A stretch of 64,000 bases of DNA from Thereva unica. Taxonomy: Eukaryota > Arthropoda > Insecta > Diptera > Therevidae. Positions 20,250 through 31,418 of the stretch are shown one piece after another; positions within the stretch are counted from its first letter, which is position 1; each line of letters begins with the position of its first letter. The stretch is from contig OX465284.1 of NCBI GenBank assembly GCA_949987705.1, positions 65,085,470-65,149,469 of the forward strand. Direction: 5' to 3'. The translations under genes were made by a program, and so were the position numbers. The notes under the pieces are model-generated. The model searched no databases, was not told the DNA's origin, and saw nothing but the letters and a program-made list of their open reading frames with translations.

Positions 20250-21749
20250 AAAAGGTAGAAAACTAAAAATATTGGTTAAAAAACTTAAAAATATGCTTTT
20301 GTTTAAAAATGAACTAAAAAGTAAAAAACTATGTTGAATGAAAACTTTTTTGCTCCAGCCAGTATATATAATATATGGGACGCTAGCGAAAGGTTGTAGT
20401 AATAATAAAATAAGAATATAGGTAAAGTCCCACGCTTTCAGGAAGAACAGCTCATTCTATACTTAAGTTACCGATCGAAGATGATCATATGGAAAATCCT
20501 GCGTGGAACAAATCTAAAAACCTGCGTGGAAAAAATCTAAAGTTTTGCAAGACTGCATGATGGCTGTCTGGGAATGCGATGAGTGTACTATGGCAAATAA
20601 AGTATTTAACAGAACACCGCGAGATTTAAGATGTAAAAACCAGTTATTTTGGGGAGAAACTCTTTTATTGGCATAGATTCCGGGCAATGTTGCCGCCTGT
20701 CCGGACAAATATGTGGGCCGATGATATTGATGCATGTCTGAAATGATCACTCATTTAGGGACATATTGGAAAACGTCATTTAAAGCAAAAGATGAGAACG
20801 CAGTCGGAAAACTGAGAATTCAGTACTATTCTCCTCAACATAGGATACGCAATAGAAAATGTTCTGAGATTAATGAGAATGATGACAGTGAGCTGCTGGA
20901 TGTTGTTTGAAAGTTCGTAATAGATGAGGAAATTTTGATGAGCGACATTTATGACGATTTCGAAAAGTTAAAGTTAATCAACTAAATTGACTCAGCTCAG
21001 TAATGCCACAAACATTGAAATACTTACAAGTGAAACATTTAACATCGTTTATAAAGAAGTGTTACAGTGGATTGTTAACCAGTGCCGTGCGGGCGGTATG
21101 ACCGGAAACTTCCAAACACGAAAACGAGAAGCAGCAACTGTCCTTTTTAGGATCAAATCAGTAGTATCGTGTTAAAATGTGGGCAATCTTCGTCTCAAGC
21201 CATGTTCGCCATGGGGCAAGTTCAGGGTGCCAATTATCTGAGAACGTCAAAATCTACTCGCACAAGACATATTAAATTACCAGAGTAAATTACCAGAAAA
21301 CGAAACCAAGGATACAAAGAGAAACGGTGGATACAGAAAATTTCTCTATCCTCGTCCTGTCAATTCCCGCTGTTCAGTCCCGAAGAAGCTGCGTTTAGCT
21401 CACCGCGTATTGTGACTAAGGCTTTACTCTTTGTTTACAGTAGTATGATAAATTTGAATTGTACATTTTATATAAAAAGATCTGTACATTGCATCCCTAG
21501 GGTATCCAGAGGAGGAAAAATATTGAGATTTTAATCTTGATATATTTAAATTTATTTTTATGAAGTTGCCTATTTGGTCAACCTCCACTGATTTCAATAA
21601 TAGCTGCGTCTCTTTTCTGATTATTTTTACTATTTCTTCACTATTTAACTGCTTTCTTCACATAAAAACAACTATAAATTTCAGTCGTAATTATCTTAAA
21701 CTTGTATCTTTCATTTTACTTTAAAAACTTTACCGTATTAATTTCCATT
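20250..21749. other. Non-coding, no clear feature
   Basis: No recognisable gene. The first 100 bp repeat the words 'AAACTAAAA' and 'AAAAACT'. The stretch 20490-21430 has a more balanced base composition than its surroundings and could be a decayed mobile element, but no conserved motif was found in any frame. Confidence 0.4.
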
Positions 21750-22285
21750 ATGTAACTGGTGTCCATATTAAATTTTGAATTACGTCACATAGCTTATTTG
21801 ATTCTACATGGCATGTCCTAACGACATAGCCTATTGTATTATACTTATCATGCCCTTTCACTTAATACCCATGTCGAAGCGTTCTGAAGAAAATGGTAAC
21901 CCGCCCTCTTGAGGTGGCGAGAATAGATCTAACGATATAGCTTATTGTGTTCGACGTATGATGCTCTTTCATTTGATACCCATGTCGAGGGGGTTGTGAA
22001 GAAAATGGTAATCCGCCCTCTTGAGATAGCGGCCATAGATCTAAAGACATAGCCTATTGCATTCTACTTGTAATGCCCTTTCATTTGGTACCTAAATATG
22101 TCGAGGAGGTTGTGAAGAAAATGGTAATCCGCCCTCTTGAAATGGCCGCCATGGACCAAACGATATATTGAGTATACTAAATTGCTTATGGTGTTCTACT
22201 TATGATACTCTTTCTTTTGTTACCCATGCCGAAGGGGTTGTGAAGAATATTTCAATCCGCTCTCCTGAGACGGCCGCCATGTATC
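21750..22285 (+). repeat. Dispersed tandem repeat, left part (split by hAT)
   Basis: About four units of 111-128 bp are seen. The word ATGTCGA (or ATGCCGA) starts at 21871, 21982, 22098 and 22226. Each unit contains 'TTTCATTTGATACCCATG', 'GAAGAAAATGGTAATCCGCC' and 'GGCCGCCATGGA' variants. The array is interrupted at 22285 by the hAT transposon and continues at 25422. Confidence 0.8.
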
Positions 22286-25200
22286 CAGTGTTTCTTTCAG
22301 GCAAAATTCTCCAGGGGGGCAATTAAGAGACCTGGGGGGGCGGACTAAATAATTAAAACAAAGTAATATTTAAAATTAATTCCAGTTATTATTAATATTT
22401 TAATGAATGAAAAATGCTATCAAGCTACACAATAACTAAAAGATCAACTAAGCTGAACCAAAATTGTCAAAGTAACATATTATTCTTTACAAAAATCTTA
22501 TTCTTCGTGGCTTTTTTCTTGCATACAAATCAACAACTTTTTCCAAAAATTCTTCTTTTGGAGTCTCTGGTCCCTCGATGCTAATCATCATACAATGCAT
22601 TAAAGTTTCAGGTAGCATTCTGTTTCTTGCCTTATTCAGTATCCTATTCATCGTACTAAACGATCTTTCGACGGAGGCTGTGGTTACGGGAATGACAAGA
22701 AGGATTTCACAAAGCTTTTTTAACTCGCAGTACCCTACGTCTGATTCTAAGATTTTAGCGATTGGATTTTCACCTGTCTCCTTATAAATTCCGCTTTCTA
22801 GCATGGACTTGATGTAAAATTTAAATGATTTAAGGTCTGCTATCACATTTTCCGCATTAAGCGTAGGAAATTTGTTACAAAACTTTCTTACTTCTGTGTC
22901 TTGTAAAGCTATTATTGATTGAAAGTCCTCAAAACTACTTGAAAATGTCATGACATCAATTGATTTGTCATTGAATCTGTCTTCTATTTCATCAATTACG
23001 CTTTCACAATACTTCTTCAACCCTTTAAATGTATCAGTTGCATTTTCATCAGCAACCAGGTGCACTTCAGATTTGAATTTCTCTCTCTTCTAATTTCTAA
23101 TTTCTAGCTGAACTTTTTTTTGGAGAGGGCTATTGACATCTTCGCATTGCTTTGTAATATCCTGCAGGTGTAATTTTGTGGTGGTAATTAGAGGAATCAC
23201 TTTGGCGAGACATAAGTCTTTCTTTTGCAAAGCATTGCTGAGGTAAGAAAGTGCACTGAGGAGTTCATTCATTACGTGACAGGTGACGATGAAACTCTCA
23301 TTTCTTATTTCCAGTAAGATGCCCCCTGCCAGTGATGCAAGATCTGCGCCTTCTTTGTGGATATGTTCACAAGCCATCATAATTGACTTAAGGGTCCTAA
23401 AAACAGCATTTACTATCCTGTAATGTGATAACCATCTTACTTCAATACATTCTGGAATCTTAAGAATGGGATCGTTAATTACTGCTTGAATTTCATGTAG
23501 AATATTTTCCTTTTTAGGGGACTTGCTAAACAGCTTGTATATGTCTTTTAAAACATGAAAAAACCTTTTGACCTTTTTATTTTTATTTCTGCAGGAAGCT
23601 GCTGCCAGAGCCAATATATGTGCTTTACAGTGTATGTAAAGAACTTCTTTATTTGCCTTTTCTGATAGCTTCCTTCTCACACCACCAACATTTCCAGCCA
23701 TATTCGAAGCGCCATCAAATCCAAAAGCAATAATATCGTTATAATGTAAATTAAGAGCAGTGAGTTCCTTGTCAATAGCATTAGCAATAGTTTCTGCCTT
23801 TCCATCGGGGATTTTGACAATTGCCAAGAACTTTTCCACAGGGACTTTATCTTCCATTACTCTGAACATCATACTTAGCTCCATTTCGTTTCTTAAAGAA
23901 GTACTTTCATCAGCTAGAACGGAGAACTTCTTGTTTTTCAATGTTTCTTTTAACTCATCTCTTAAAACTTCACCCACACATTCTAGTAGTTCACAAGCTG
24001 TTTCCTTACTACTTTAATTAGATCGCTCACTTAGTGCATGTCTCCATGTTTTAAATTCGCCATTCATTTTGTCGAGAATACTATCAATCAAACTCTCGTA
24101 TTTAGTTGTGTGAGCTATTTCTTCTTTTATTAAAAAATACAAACCTCTCAAAAGTATTTTTAAGCCCTTCCTATTTAACTCTTTTTCACTATCACTCTGT
24201 TGAATAATTTGAGCATGAATGGGTTTTTTCATGGCCTGCCTTCTGAGATTTTCCATTTCTACGCTTATAGTATGAGCTGATGAATGCTCATGCTTCTGTA
24301 ATTTTCCGTCTTTTCCTAAAGCCTTTCTGAAAGATTTGAATGGAACTGTTATGAACACCCCACCTGTCTTCTGCAAAACTTTTGGCTCATTTTTCATAAA
24401 AATTTGGCACAGTTTACAAAATGCACCTCCACTTTCTTCATCGTAAACTAGCCAACTATATTTCTGTTCCCATTGTTTATTATAGTGCCGTTCTTCTTTA
24501 CCAGATGGTTTTAGACTAGACGACCCAGAATCGGTATTTAGCACGTGTGATTCATTAGGAAGAATGGATGATCCAGCTTCACATTCTTCTTTCTGTTTTT
24601 TAGTAGGTGCCGCCGCCGGTGTGGCTCGAAAATAGCTGTCTATTGTTCTCTTCATTTTATAAAAGAATTAACAAATTGTGCGTTGCCGGATACATTCAAA
24701 TGAACGAAACTTATACTGGACGAATACAACACTATTCAGCACTTCATCTCATCACGCTATCAAACTATTTAGCACTTCACTTTCCACCTTCCGCACACTT
24801 CACTTTCCACCTTCCGCACACACCAGGCACACCAGACGCGCTGTTCACGTTTCCATACAAAATGCTCACGTTAACGATACGAATACTTTTTCGCAAGTTG
24901 TTCGTGCTAGGGGTATCTGACCGATACGAAACAAAAATTTGTTCATTTTACGTCTGGGGATTCCCCGGCCCCGCGCGTGCACGTTTCCCAAGTGCGAGTT
25001 GGACTCGCCCGTGAAGGGTTTTGTAGTAGCAAGCATATCTTTTTTTTCTTTCAAATTTCAGAGCTAGCACCGATGAAAAGTTAGATGAGGCTAGCATTCC
25101 GTTAAACAAAGAGTATCCCTATTTTTTTCTAAACAGACTGCACCTCTTAAAATAATGCGGACTCCGCTTTCTCTCGAACAAGCCTGCCGACTCGCCTTGC

Positions 25201-25421
25201 TACACACCACGTGTGTTCTGTTCTGACTGTCGATATTATTATGTTATACTGTATGCTTCCCGTGGTCCACAGAAAGCAGCTCGCTTTATAGGTTTAAATG
25301 ATTTGCCAAATTGTCGGGAAATTCGTCGTGAACATACGTAATGCTATTCAGTTCCAAGTGCCCCGGGGGGGGCGGTAAGGCTACTCCGGGGGGGCAAAGC
25401 CTGTACCTGAAAGAAACACTG
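22286..25421 (-). mobile_element. Complete hAT DNA transposon, inactivated
   Basis: The 3136-bp element has perfect 16-bp terminal inverted repeats, CAGTGTTTCTTTCAGG at 22286-22301 and its complement at 25406-25421. It is flanked by the 8-bp duplication CATGTATC at 22278-22285 and 25422-25429. G-rich tracts lie just inside both ends (22311-22335 and 25363-25396). The minus strand carries one transposase frame broken by two stops. The target lies in the dispersed repeat 'GGCCGCCATG', which resumes on the other side. Confidence 0.95.
22487..24655 (-). pseudogene. hAT transposase with two in-frame stops
   Basis: A 723-codon frame runs from 24655 to 22487. The N-terminus has a zinc-finger-like region ('YSWLVYDEESGGAFCKLCQI', then a His pair near residue 120 in 'LQKHEHSSAH'). 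The catalytic core follows: 'FSVLADESTSLRNEMELSM' with the first Asp, 'IIAFGFDGASNMAG' with the second Asp, and 'ECIEVRWLSHYRIVNAVF', the RW motif. The C-terminal dimerisation domain contains 'VTTASVERSFSTMNRI'. A TAA at about 24014 and a TAG at about 23090 interrupt it without changing the frame; the second follows a duplicated GAAATTA. Apart from these the protein looks well conserved, so inactivation may be recent. Confidence 0.92.
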
Positions 25422-25752
25422 CATGTATCTAAGGGTATATTGAGTATATTATATTGCATTTTCATTGGAGCTAAAGTTCTATGCAAAATTTCAGCATGAT
25501 AGGATATCCGGAAGTATTTGAAAAATCGATTGCAAAATTTGTTCCGTGAAGAAAACAGTAATCCGTCCTCTTGAGACGGCCGCCATGGATCTAACTGTAT
25601 AATGAGCATACCATATTGCATTGTCATCGGAGCTGAAGCTGTGTGCAAAATTTCAGGGTGATCGGGTAACCGGAAGTATTTAAAAAATCGATTGCAAGAT
25701 TTGTACCGGACAAACAGACAGACAACAGCGAGCTAATAAAAACGTTTTAAAA
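25422..25752 (+). repeat. Dispersed repeat, right part and terminus
   Basis: Continues the repeat beyond the hAT element: two further units with 'CTTGAGACGGCCGCCATGGA' and 'GGAGCTGAAGCTGTGTGC', ending in a CAGACAGACA run and 'GCGAGCTAATAAAAACG' at about 25728-25745. The same terminus, inverted, starts the copy at 50607. Confidence 0.8.
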
Positions 25753-25799
25753 AAATACATTTTTATAGTCACCTAAGCAAAGCCAGAAAACAGGAAGGC

Positions 25800-27089
25800 C
25801 CATTGATAAAGAGGATCGTTCTTTTCAGACATTACATATAGATCATATCGGTCCAACCGTAGTAATAAAAAACTGGAAGTAAAAAGAGATGCCTACCAGT
25901 ATGTTGTCGTACAAAACTTGAGAGAGGCTGAAGAACAGCCCGACATTAATGAAAAATGAAAAATGGGTGCAAATTAAAAGCAGCATAAGGGGGGTAGCAG
26001 AAGAAACATTACGCTGGGCACCAGACAGACTATATTTAACTGGTTTAATGAGGACTGCAGAACCGCAATTGAAGAAAGAAACCAACTAGATGGGAACCTA
26101 TTAGCACACCCTGATAGGATAAAAGAAAGGTGGAGAAAATATTTTCAGAACCTATTAAATCCTACTCCCATACTGAAAGAGCATCCACTGACAGAGGCAT
26201 TTGTAATTCCTCAAAATAATATCTCAATAGAACCACCAACACTGAATGAGGAACGCGAAGTTTTGAAAATGCAACAAATCGCCAAGCGCCGATGCTGAGC
26301 TGCTAAAGGAAGGAGGACCACAAGCCTCCCCTTCTGGGAAAAACAAGTTATATCAGCACCAGCTACAAAACCTTCACAATCTTTGTGCAACAAAAACTAG
26401 AACCTATAGCGGAAGCTCCTATAGGAGAATATCGGTTTTAGGACAAACAGGTCAACATCCAATTCTGCAGAAAACCTGCGAAAGGAATGTAGATATATGT
26501 ATATATATACATACATATATACCAAATATTTGTCGTTTTTAAACAGGCATATGACTCAATAAACAGGGAGAGGCTATACGAGATTCTATGGGTATTAGGA
26601 GTCCCCTTAAAGCTAGTCTAACCGATAAAATGCGCAACCAATCGCTCAGTGGCGAAGGTGAGGATCTAAAATGCTGTAACAGAAGAGTTCGAAAGACGAC
26701 AAGAACTTAGACAAGGCGATAGACTATCCCAATGCTCTTCAACCTCGTCCTAGAATGGGTGAGAAGGAAAACGTCAGTCCAGAGAAGTGCATCAGTGAAC
26801 ATCGTGGGAAGGCCTTTTTTGGCATCAAACGAAACTTATGTCGAATAAAAAGAGGCGGCAAAAGACATTGGCCTGAAGATAAAAGAATAAAAAACGAAGG
26901 TGATGCATCTATCCAGAGCAGAAAGATTTATAAGATTTATAATTATATATACTACTGGGGGTCAAATGGTAGTAACGGCCTCAGGGACCTTTAATGGTGC
27001 CGGTACATCAAAGAGATAAATCCTGGGTAACGCCACATGCGATCTAAGGTCTTCACGATCTAAGATTTTTCGATATGCTACCGAATCCT
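25800..27089 (+). pseudogene. Decayed RTE-like LINE fragment
   Basis: Pieces of a LINE ORF2 remain in several frames. One is a pre-RT linker near 25890-26090 with 'NWFNEDCRTAIEERNQL'. Another is 'HPDRIKERWRKYFQNLLNP' at about 26110-26170, the region just before the RT domain. An RT remnant lies around 26530-26720 ('VFKQAYDSINRERLYEILW' and 'RQGDRLSQC'-like text). Stops and frameshifts are frequent. It is related to the copy at 27926-31418, which follows in the same orientation. No end is defined. Confidence 0.65.
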
Positions 27090-27097
27090 ACCACAAC

Positions 27098-27917
27098 CTT
27101 TGAATAGAGAAGATAAGGAACCGAAAATATCGTACATGTATACGGATTTGAGGGAAGCACTTGGGATCAAGAAATTTTCTCTCTAATTCTCTCCCTCCAA
27201 TTTAACCACAACAAAATACATTGACTTTAACCACAACAACAAAATACATTGTCTAACCCGGACATAGGCGTAGTGAAATTAGTTCAGGTTTTGGGAAGGG
27301 TCTGTTTCAAACATTTAGCCAAGTGAAGCGTTCTCACCGAGATGGTTGCTGAGAAACGATATCCCTCCCGGTTTTTGAATAAATATAACACAGCCACTGT
27401 CCGGGTTAGACACAAATACGTAAAAAATGCTATGCATTAGTGTTGCCAAATTGCTTCCCCGTGTTTAATAAATTCTTTGAATAGAGAAGATAAGGAACCG
27501 AAAATAGCGTACATGTACACGGATTTGAGGGAAGCACTTGGGATCAAGAAATTTTCTCTCCAATTCTCTCCCTCTACTTTAACCACAACAACAAAATACA
27601 TTCACTTTACCCCACAACAACAAAATACATTGTCGATCCCGGACATAGGCGTAGTGAAATTTGTTCAGGTTTTGCGAAGGGTCTGCTTCAAACATTTAGC
27701 CAAGTGAAGCGTTTTCACCGAGATGGTTGCTGAGAAACTATATCCCTCCCGGTTTTTGAATGAATATAACACAGCCACTGACCGGGATCGACACAAATAC
27801 GTAAAGAATGCTATTTATTAGTGTTGCCAAAATGCTTCCCCGTGCTTAATAAATTGCTCTTCCTCGTCTTCTCTATTCAGAGAATAAATTGCTCTTCCTC
27901 GTCTTCTCTATTCAAAG
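27098..27917. mobile_element. Tandem dimer of a hAT-type MITE with one 8-bp TSD
   Basis: The outer ends are a perfect inverted repeat: CTTTGAATAGAGAAGA at 27098-27113 and its complement at 27902-27917. They are flanked by ACCACAAC at 27090-27097 and 27918-27925. Inside are two head-to-tail copies. Copy 1 (27098-27474) lacks its last 27 bp. Copy 2 (27475-27882) is complete and is followed by a second copy of its last 35 bp (27883-27917). A single third copy lies at 30862-31273. The 8-bp duplication suggests hAT transposase; the family is non-coding. Confidence 0.9.
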
Positions 27918-28066
27918 ACCACAACCTCCACGAAGATGTAGATTTTACATCGGGTGTCCCCTGGATGCTCTTGTCTATACAAGAGTAACAGACTGAGGAG
28001 GGTGAAAGGCGAGTGTTTTGCGCCTCAAAATGAAGCAAATACCGAACTGATCCTCTAGGTTGGGGG

Positions 28067-28768
28067 TTGGGCGGCAGGCTGACAACCATCCACCGTAAAA
28101 ACCTACCCGTCACGAATCCTCAAGGCAGGCCTCGGACAGGACGGACTCAACGGCAACGACTCAGGCAACGGAATATGGAATACGATCTTGGAACATGGAA
28201 CGTCAGGACGCTCAACAGAACGGGCGCTCTGCGTTCGCTTTTATTAGTACTAAAAAAATATAGCATAAAGATCACAGCTCTTCAAGAAACAAAATGGACC
28301 CACAGTGGTATAATGGATCTAAAAACCCACACGGTACTCTCCAGCGGATCATCAAATGGAAGAATAGAGTTCGAAGTAGCATTCATTATAGAGAAGGATA
28401 TGAAATCACTGATTCTGGACTTCAAACCAGTCAGAAATAGAATATGCACACTTCGCATTAAAACAAGGCTACATAACATTAGTCTTATAAACGTCCACTC
28501 GCCCACAGAAGAGAAAACGGATGAGGAGAAAGAGGAATTATACCAAGAGCTAACAAATACCATCAGCTTAATACCGTCAAACGATATCAAAATGGTGCTT
28601 GGAGATATGAATGCCAAAGTAGGAAAAGAAGAGGAGCTCCTAAGAGTCATAAGAAAGCATAGCCTACACAACGTTACCAATGACAATGGTAGTCGATTGG
28701 TCGATTTCCGCAAGCTCAAACGCAATGGTAGTAAGTTCAACAATGTTCCCGCACAAAGATATACATAA
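28067..28768 (+). pseudogene. RTE-like LINE endonuclease domain
   Basis: A 233-codon frame encodes an APE-type endonuclease: 'YDLGTWNVRTLNRTGALRSL' is the N-terminal strand, then 'ITALQETKWTHSGIMDL' with the catalytic Glu, 'NVHSPTEEKTDEEKEELYQ', and 'IKMVLGDMNAKVGKEEEL' with the Asp and Asn. The frame then shifts. The conserved 'NNQIDHVLI' lies in another frame (about 28799-28826). The domain would nick target DNA to prime reverse transcription. The frameshift near 28720 makes the copy non-functional. Confidence 0.82.
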
Positions 28769-29064
28769 GATGACGTGGCAGTCGCCAGACGGAGTAACTA
28801 ACAATCAAATTGACCACGTCCTAATTGAAAGAAGAGGGGCCACGGGCAAACACAACCAAAATACGATATAGAAAAGCTAAAACGGGAAGAAGTAAGAGAT
28901 GCCTACCAACATGCTGTCGCACAAAACTTGAGAGTGATAGATGAACAGCCCAACATCACCGACAAATGGGAGCAAGTCAAAAGCAGCATAAAGGGGGCAG
29001 CAGAAGAGGCACTAGGCTGGGCCCCCAGACAGACTAGAATAGATTGGTTCGACCAGGACTGTAG

Positions 29065-29489
29065 CAAAGTCTAGAAATTAACAAGTCTTTCATCTTCATA
29101 TGGTTAATGAGTGAAAGACGAACAGCTATATGCATAAGTTCTTCAAATGACGATGTCAGGCTATCAGAGAGAGAATGCAATATTTTTATAAGCGCTAGCA
29201 TACAACTAAACAACAGAAAATTTTATGAGTTTCTATAGGGATAATGTTGATGTATTGGTGCATATTTGCTCGTTTGTTTTGATGACTTCAATTTTGACAG
29301 CTGATTCAATTTTCTTTCCTTTTCTGTTCTGCATACTTTACCGTAAAGACAGAATCTGGCTTTGTCTCGCTGAATACACGAAGTATGCGTTGAGTTTTGC
29401 TCAGCAGTGATATGTCATATATGCACGCACATAACCAACCGGGTGAAAATTTTGTATGAAGATGAAAGACTTGTTATTACTAGACTTTG
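29065..29489. mobile_element. hAT-type MITE with about 35-bp TIRs
   Basis: The ends are inverted repeats beginning CAAAGTCTAG (29065-29074 and 29480-29489) and extending through AACAAGTCTTTCATCTTCAT with few mismatches. GACTGTAG is duplicated at 29057-29064 and 29490-29497. Removing the insert rejoins the RTE 'DCRAAIEER'-type linker. The interior has no coding capacity. An 8-bp duplication implies hAT mobilisation, but the ends differ from the autonomous hAT at 22286, so that element was probably not the source. Confidence 0.88.
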
Positions 29490-30102
29490 GACTGTAGAGC
29501 CGCAATTGAAGAAAGAAACCAGAGCGAGAGTATATCGCATGGCCAACAAGAGCAAGGATGGAAGTCTTCAAGGAAAAAAGAAAAATCGCAGACAAGCTGT
29601 GCAGAAAAAAAAGAGGGAATATCTAAATAGGAAAATCTTTCAGATACAGGAAGACTTCAATGAAGGGAGAATTAGACAAGCGTACAAAGGAACTCGCCAG
29701 ATCACCAATAAAGGAAGGAGGACCCCAACTATTACAAACCTAACACGAACTCATATGCACCATCTGGGAGGAAGAAGTTATACCAGAGGACTGGAAGAAA
29801 GCGATTATATGTCCCATATACAAGAAAGGAGATAAATTAAACTGCAAAAACTACAGAGACATCTCACTCCTCAGCAAAATCTTCTCAATACTTGTGAAAC
29901 AAAAACTGGAACCTATAGCGGAAGGCCTTATAGGAGAATATCAAGCTGGTCTTAAGACAAATAAGTCAACATCGGACCAACTGCCGATCTTAAGGTAAAT
30001 TCTTGAGAAAACCTGGGAAAGGAATGTAGCTGTATACCAGATATTTGTCGACTTTGGGAAGAAATATAACCATCGACGAACATAACCTAGAAGTAGTCTA
30101 CC

Positions 30103-30402
30103 TTGGGTACTATCACAAAAAGAAACGAAGAAAAAGAAGAAATAACCAGACGAATACTACTGGCTAATAGAGCCTTTTATGCCCAAAAACAAATCCTGTA
30201 CTCAAGACTTGTTCACAGGAAAACGAAACTCTCATTATACAAAACAGTAATACGACCAGTACTGTGTTATGGTAGCGAGACTTGGACTATGACCCAGCAT
30301 ATAGAGGAACGAGTCAACAGGTTTGAGAGGAAAATTCTCAGATGCATAATAGGCCCAACGAGAGAGGAGATGGTGAAGAAGATACAACAACGAGTTGTAT
30401 GA
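30103..30402 (+). pseudogene. RTE-like LINE C-terminal RT fragment
   Basis: This frame carries 'YKTVIRPVLCYGSETWTMTQ', the hallmark of the RT-thumb region in this LINE class, then 'RVNRFERKILRCIIGPTREE'. A second, diverged copy with the same text occurs at 30640-30861 ('RRYNNELYEIIDDPELSILI'). The 3' coding region is therefore partly duplicated in tandem. Confidence 0.75.
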
Positions 30403-30861
30403 AATTTTTGACGACCCGCAACTCTCAACTTTAATAAAAATCAACTGACTGACTGAGACTAGCCGGCCACGTCATCAGGATGGAGGACAATCGTATCCCA
30501 AAACGGCTTATGGCATCAGAAATTTCGGGAAGTAGGCCAGTAGGTAGACCCAGGAGGAGATGGATAGACTCTGTGACGGCTGACGCAGATACTACTGGCT
30601 GATAGAGCCTTTTATGACTTTTATGAAACTCTCTCCCTCTACATTACAGTAATACGACCAGTATTGTGTTATGGTAGCGAGACTTGGACTATAACCCAGC
30701 ATATAGAGGAACGAGTCAACAGGTTTGAGAGAAAAGTTCTTAGATGCATAATAGGCCCAACCAGAGAAGAAGGAATATGGCGAAGGAGGTACAACAACGA
30801 GTTGTATGAAATTATTGACGACCCAGAACTCTCAATTTTAATAAAAACGGTGTGGGCCAGT

Positions 30862-31273
30862 CTTTGAATAGAGAAGATAAGGAACCGAAAATAGCGTACA
30901 TGTACACGGATTTGAGGGAAGCACTTGGGATCAAGAAATTTTCTCTCCAATTCTCTCCCTCTACTTTAACCACAACAACAAAATACATACATTCACTTTA
31001 CCCCACAACAACAAAATACATTGTCGATCCCGGACATAGGCGTAGTGAAATTTGTTCAGGTTTTGCGAAGGGTCTGCTTCAAACATTTAGCCAAGTGAAG
31101 CGTTTTCACCGAGATGGTTGCTGAGAAACTATATCCCTCCCGGTTTTTGAATGAATATAACACAGCCACTGACCGGGATCGACACAAATACGTAAAGAAT
31201 GCTATTTATTAGTGTTGCCAAAATGCTTCCCCGTGCTTAATAAATTGCTCTTCCTCGTCTTCTCTATTCAGAG
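30862..31273. mobile_element. hAT-type MITE, single copy of the 27.1-kb family
   Basis: This 412-bp element starts CTTTGAATAGAGAAGA and ends with the complement of CTCTGAATAGAGAAGA. GGGCCAGT is duplicated at 30854-30861 and 31274-31281. The sequence is almost identical to copy 2 of the dimer at 27475-27882, with an additional ATAC near 30985. It splits the C-terminal coding region of the RTE-like LINE. Confidence 0.92.
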
Positions 31274-31418
31274 GGGCCAGTAGGAAGGCTGGCATTGAGG
31301 CATTGCTTAACATCCGGAGACATGCTGCAAGGGAGCGTAAAACTCGGAGAAATGACCTAGAGGAGGCCAAGGTTCGATTTGGGCTGTAGCGCCATTGGAT
31401 GGATGAATGGATGGATGT

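Larger units (their letters stand above)
27926..31418 (+). mobile_element. Decayed RTE-like LINE with MITE insertions
   Basis: A full-span but degraded element: 5' UTR (27926-28180), endonuclease (28067-28768), RT remnants (29490-30600), a partial duplication of the 3' coding part (30600-30861), and a C-terminus after the third MITE ('LLNIRRHAARERKTRRND') ending near 31389. A GGATG-type repeat (31393-31418) forms the 3' tail, as in RTE elements. Insertions at 29065-29489 and 30862-31273 and the dimer at its 5' edge are separate MITEs. RT motifs are disrupted by stops. Confidence 0.75.

Noticed and set aside
23760..25014. Plus-strand open frames opposite the hAT transposase and its 5' region
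   Set aside because: They are antisense shadows of a clearly recognisable transposase and its leader.
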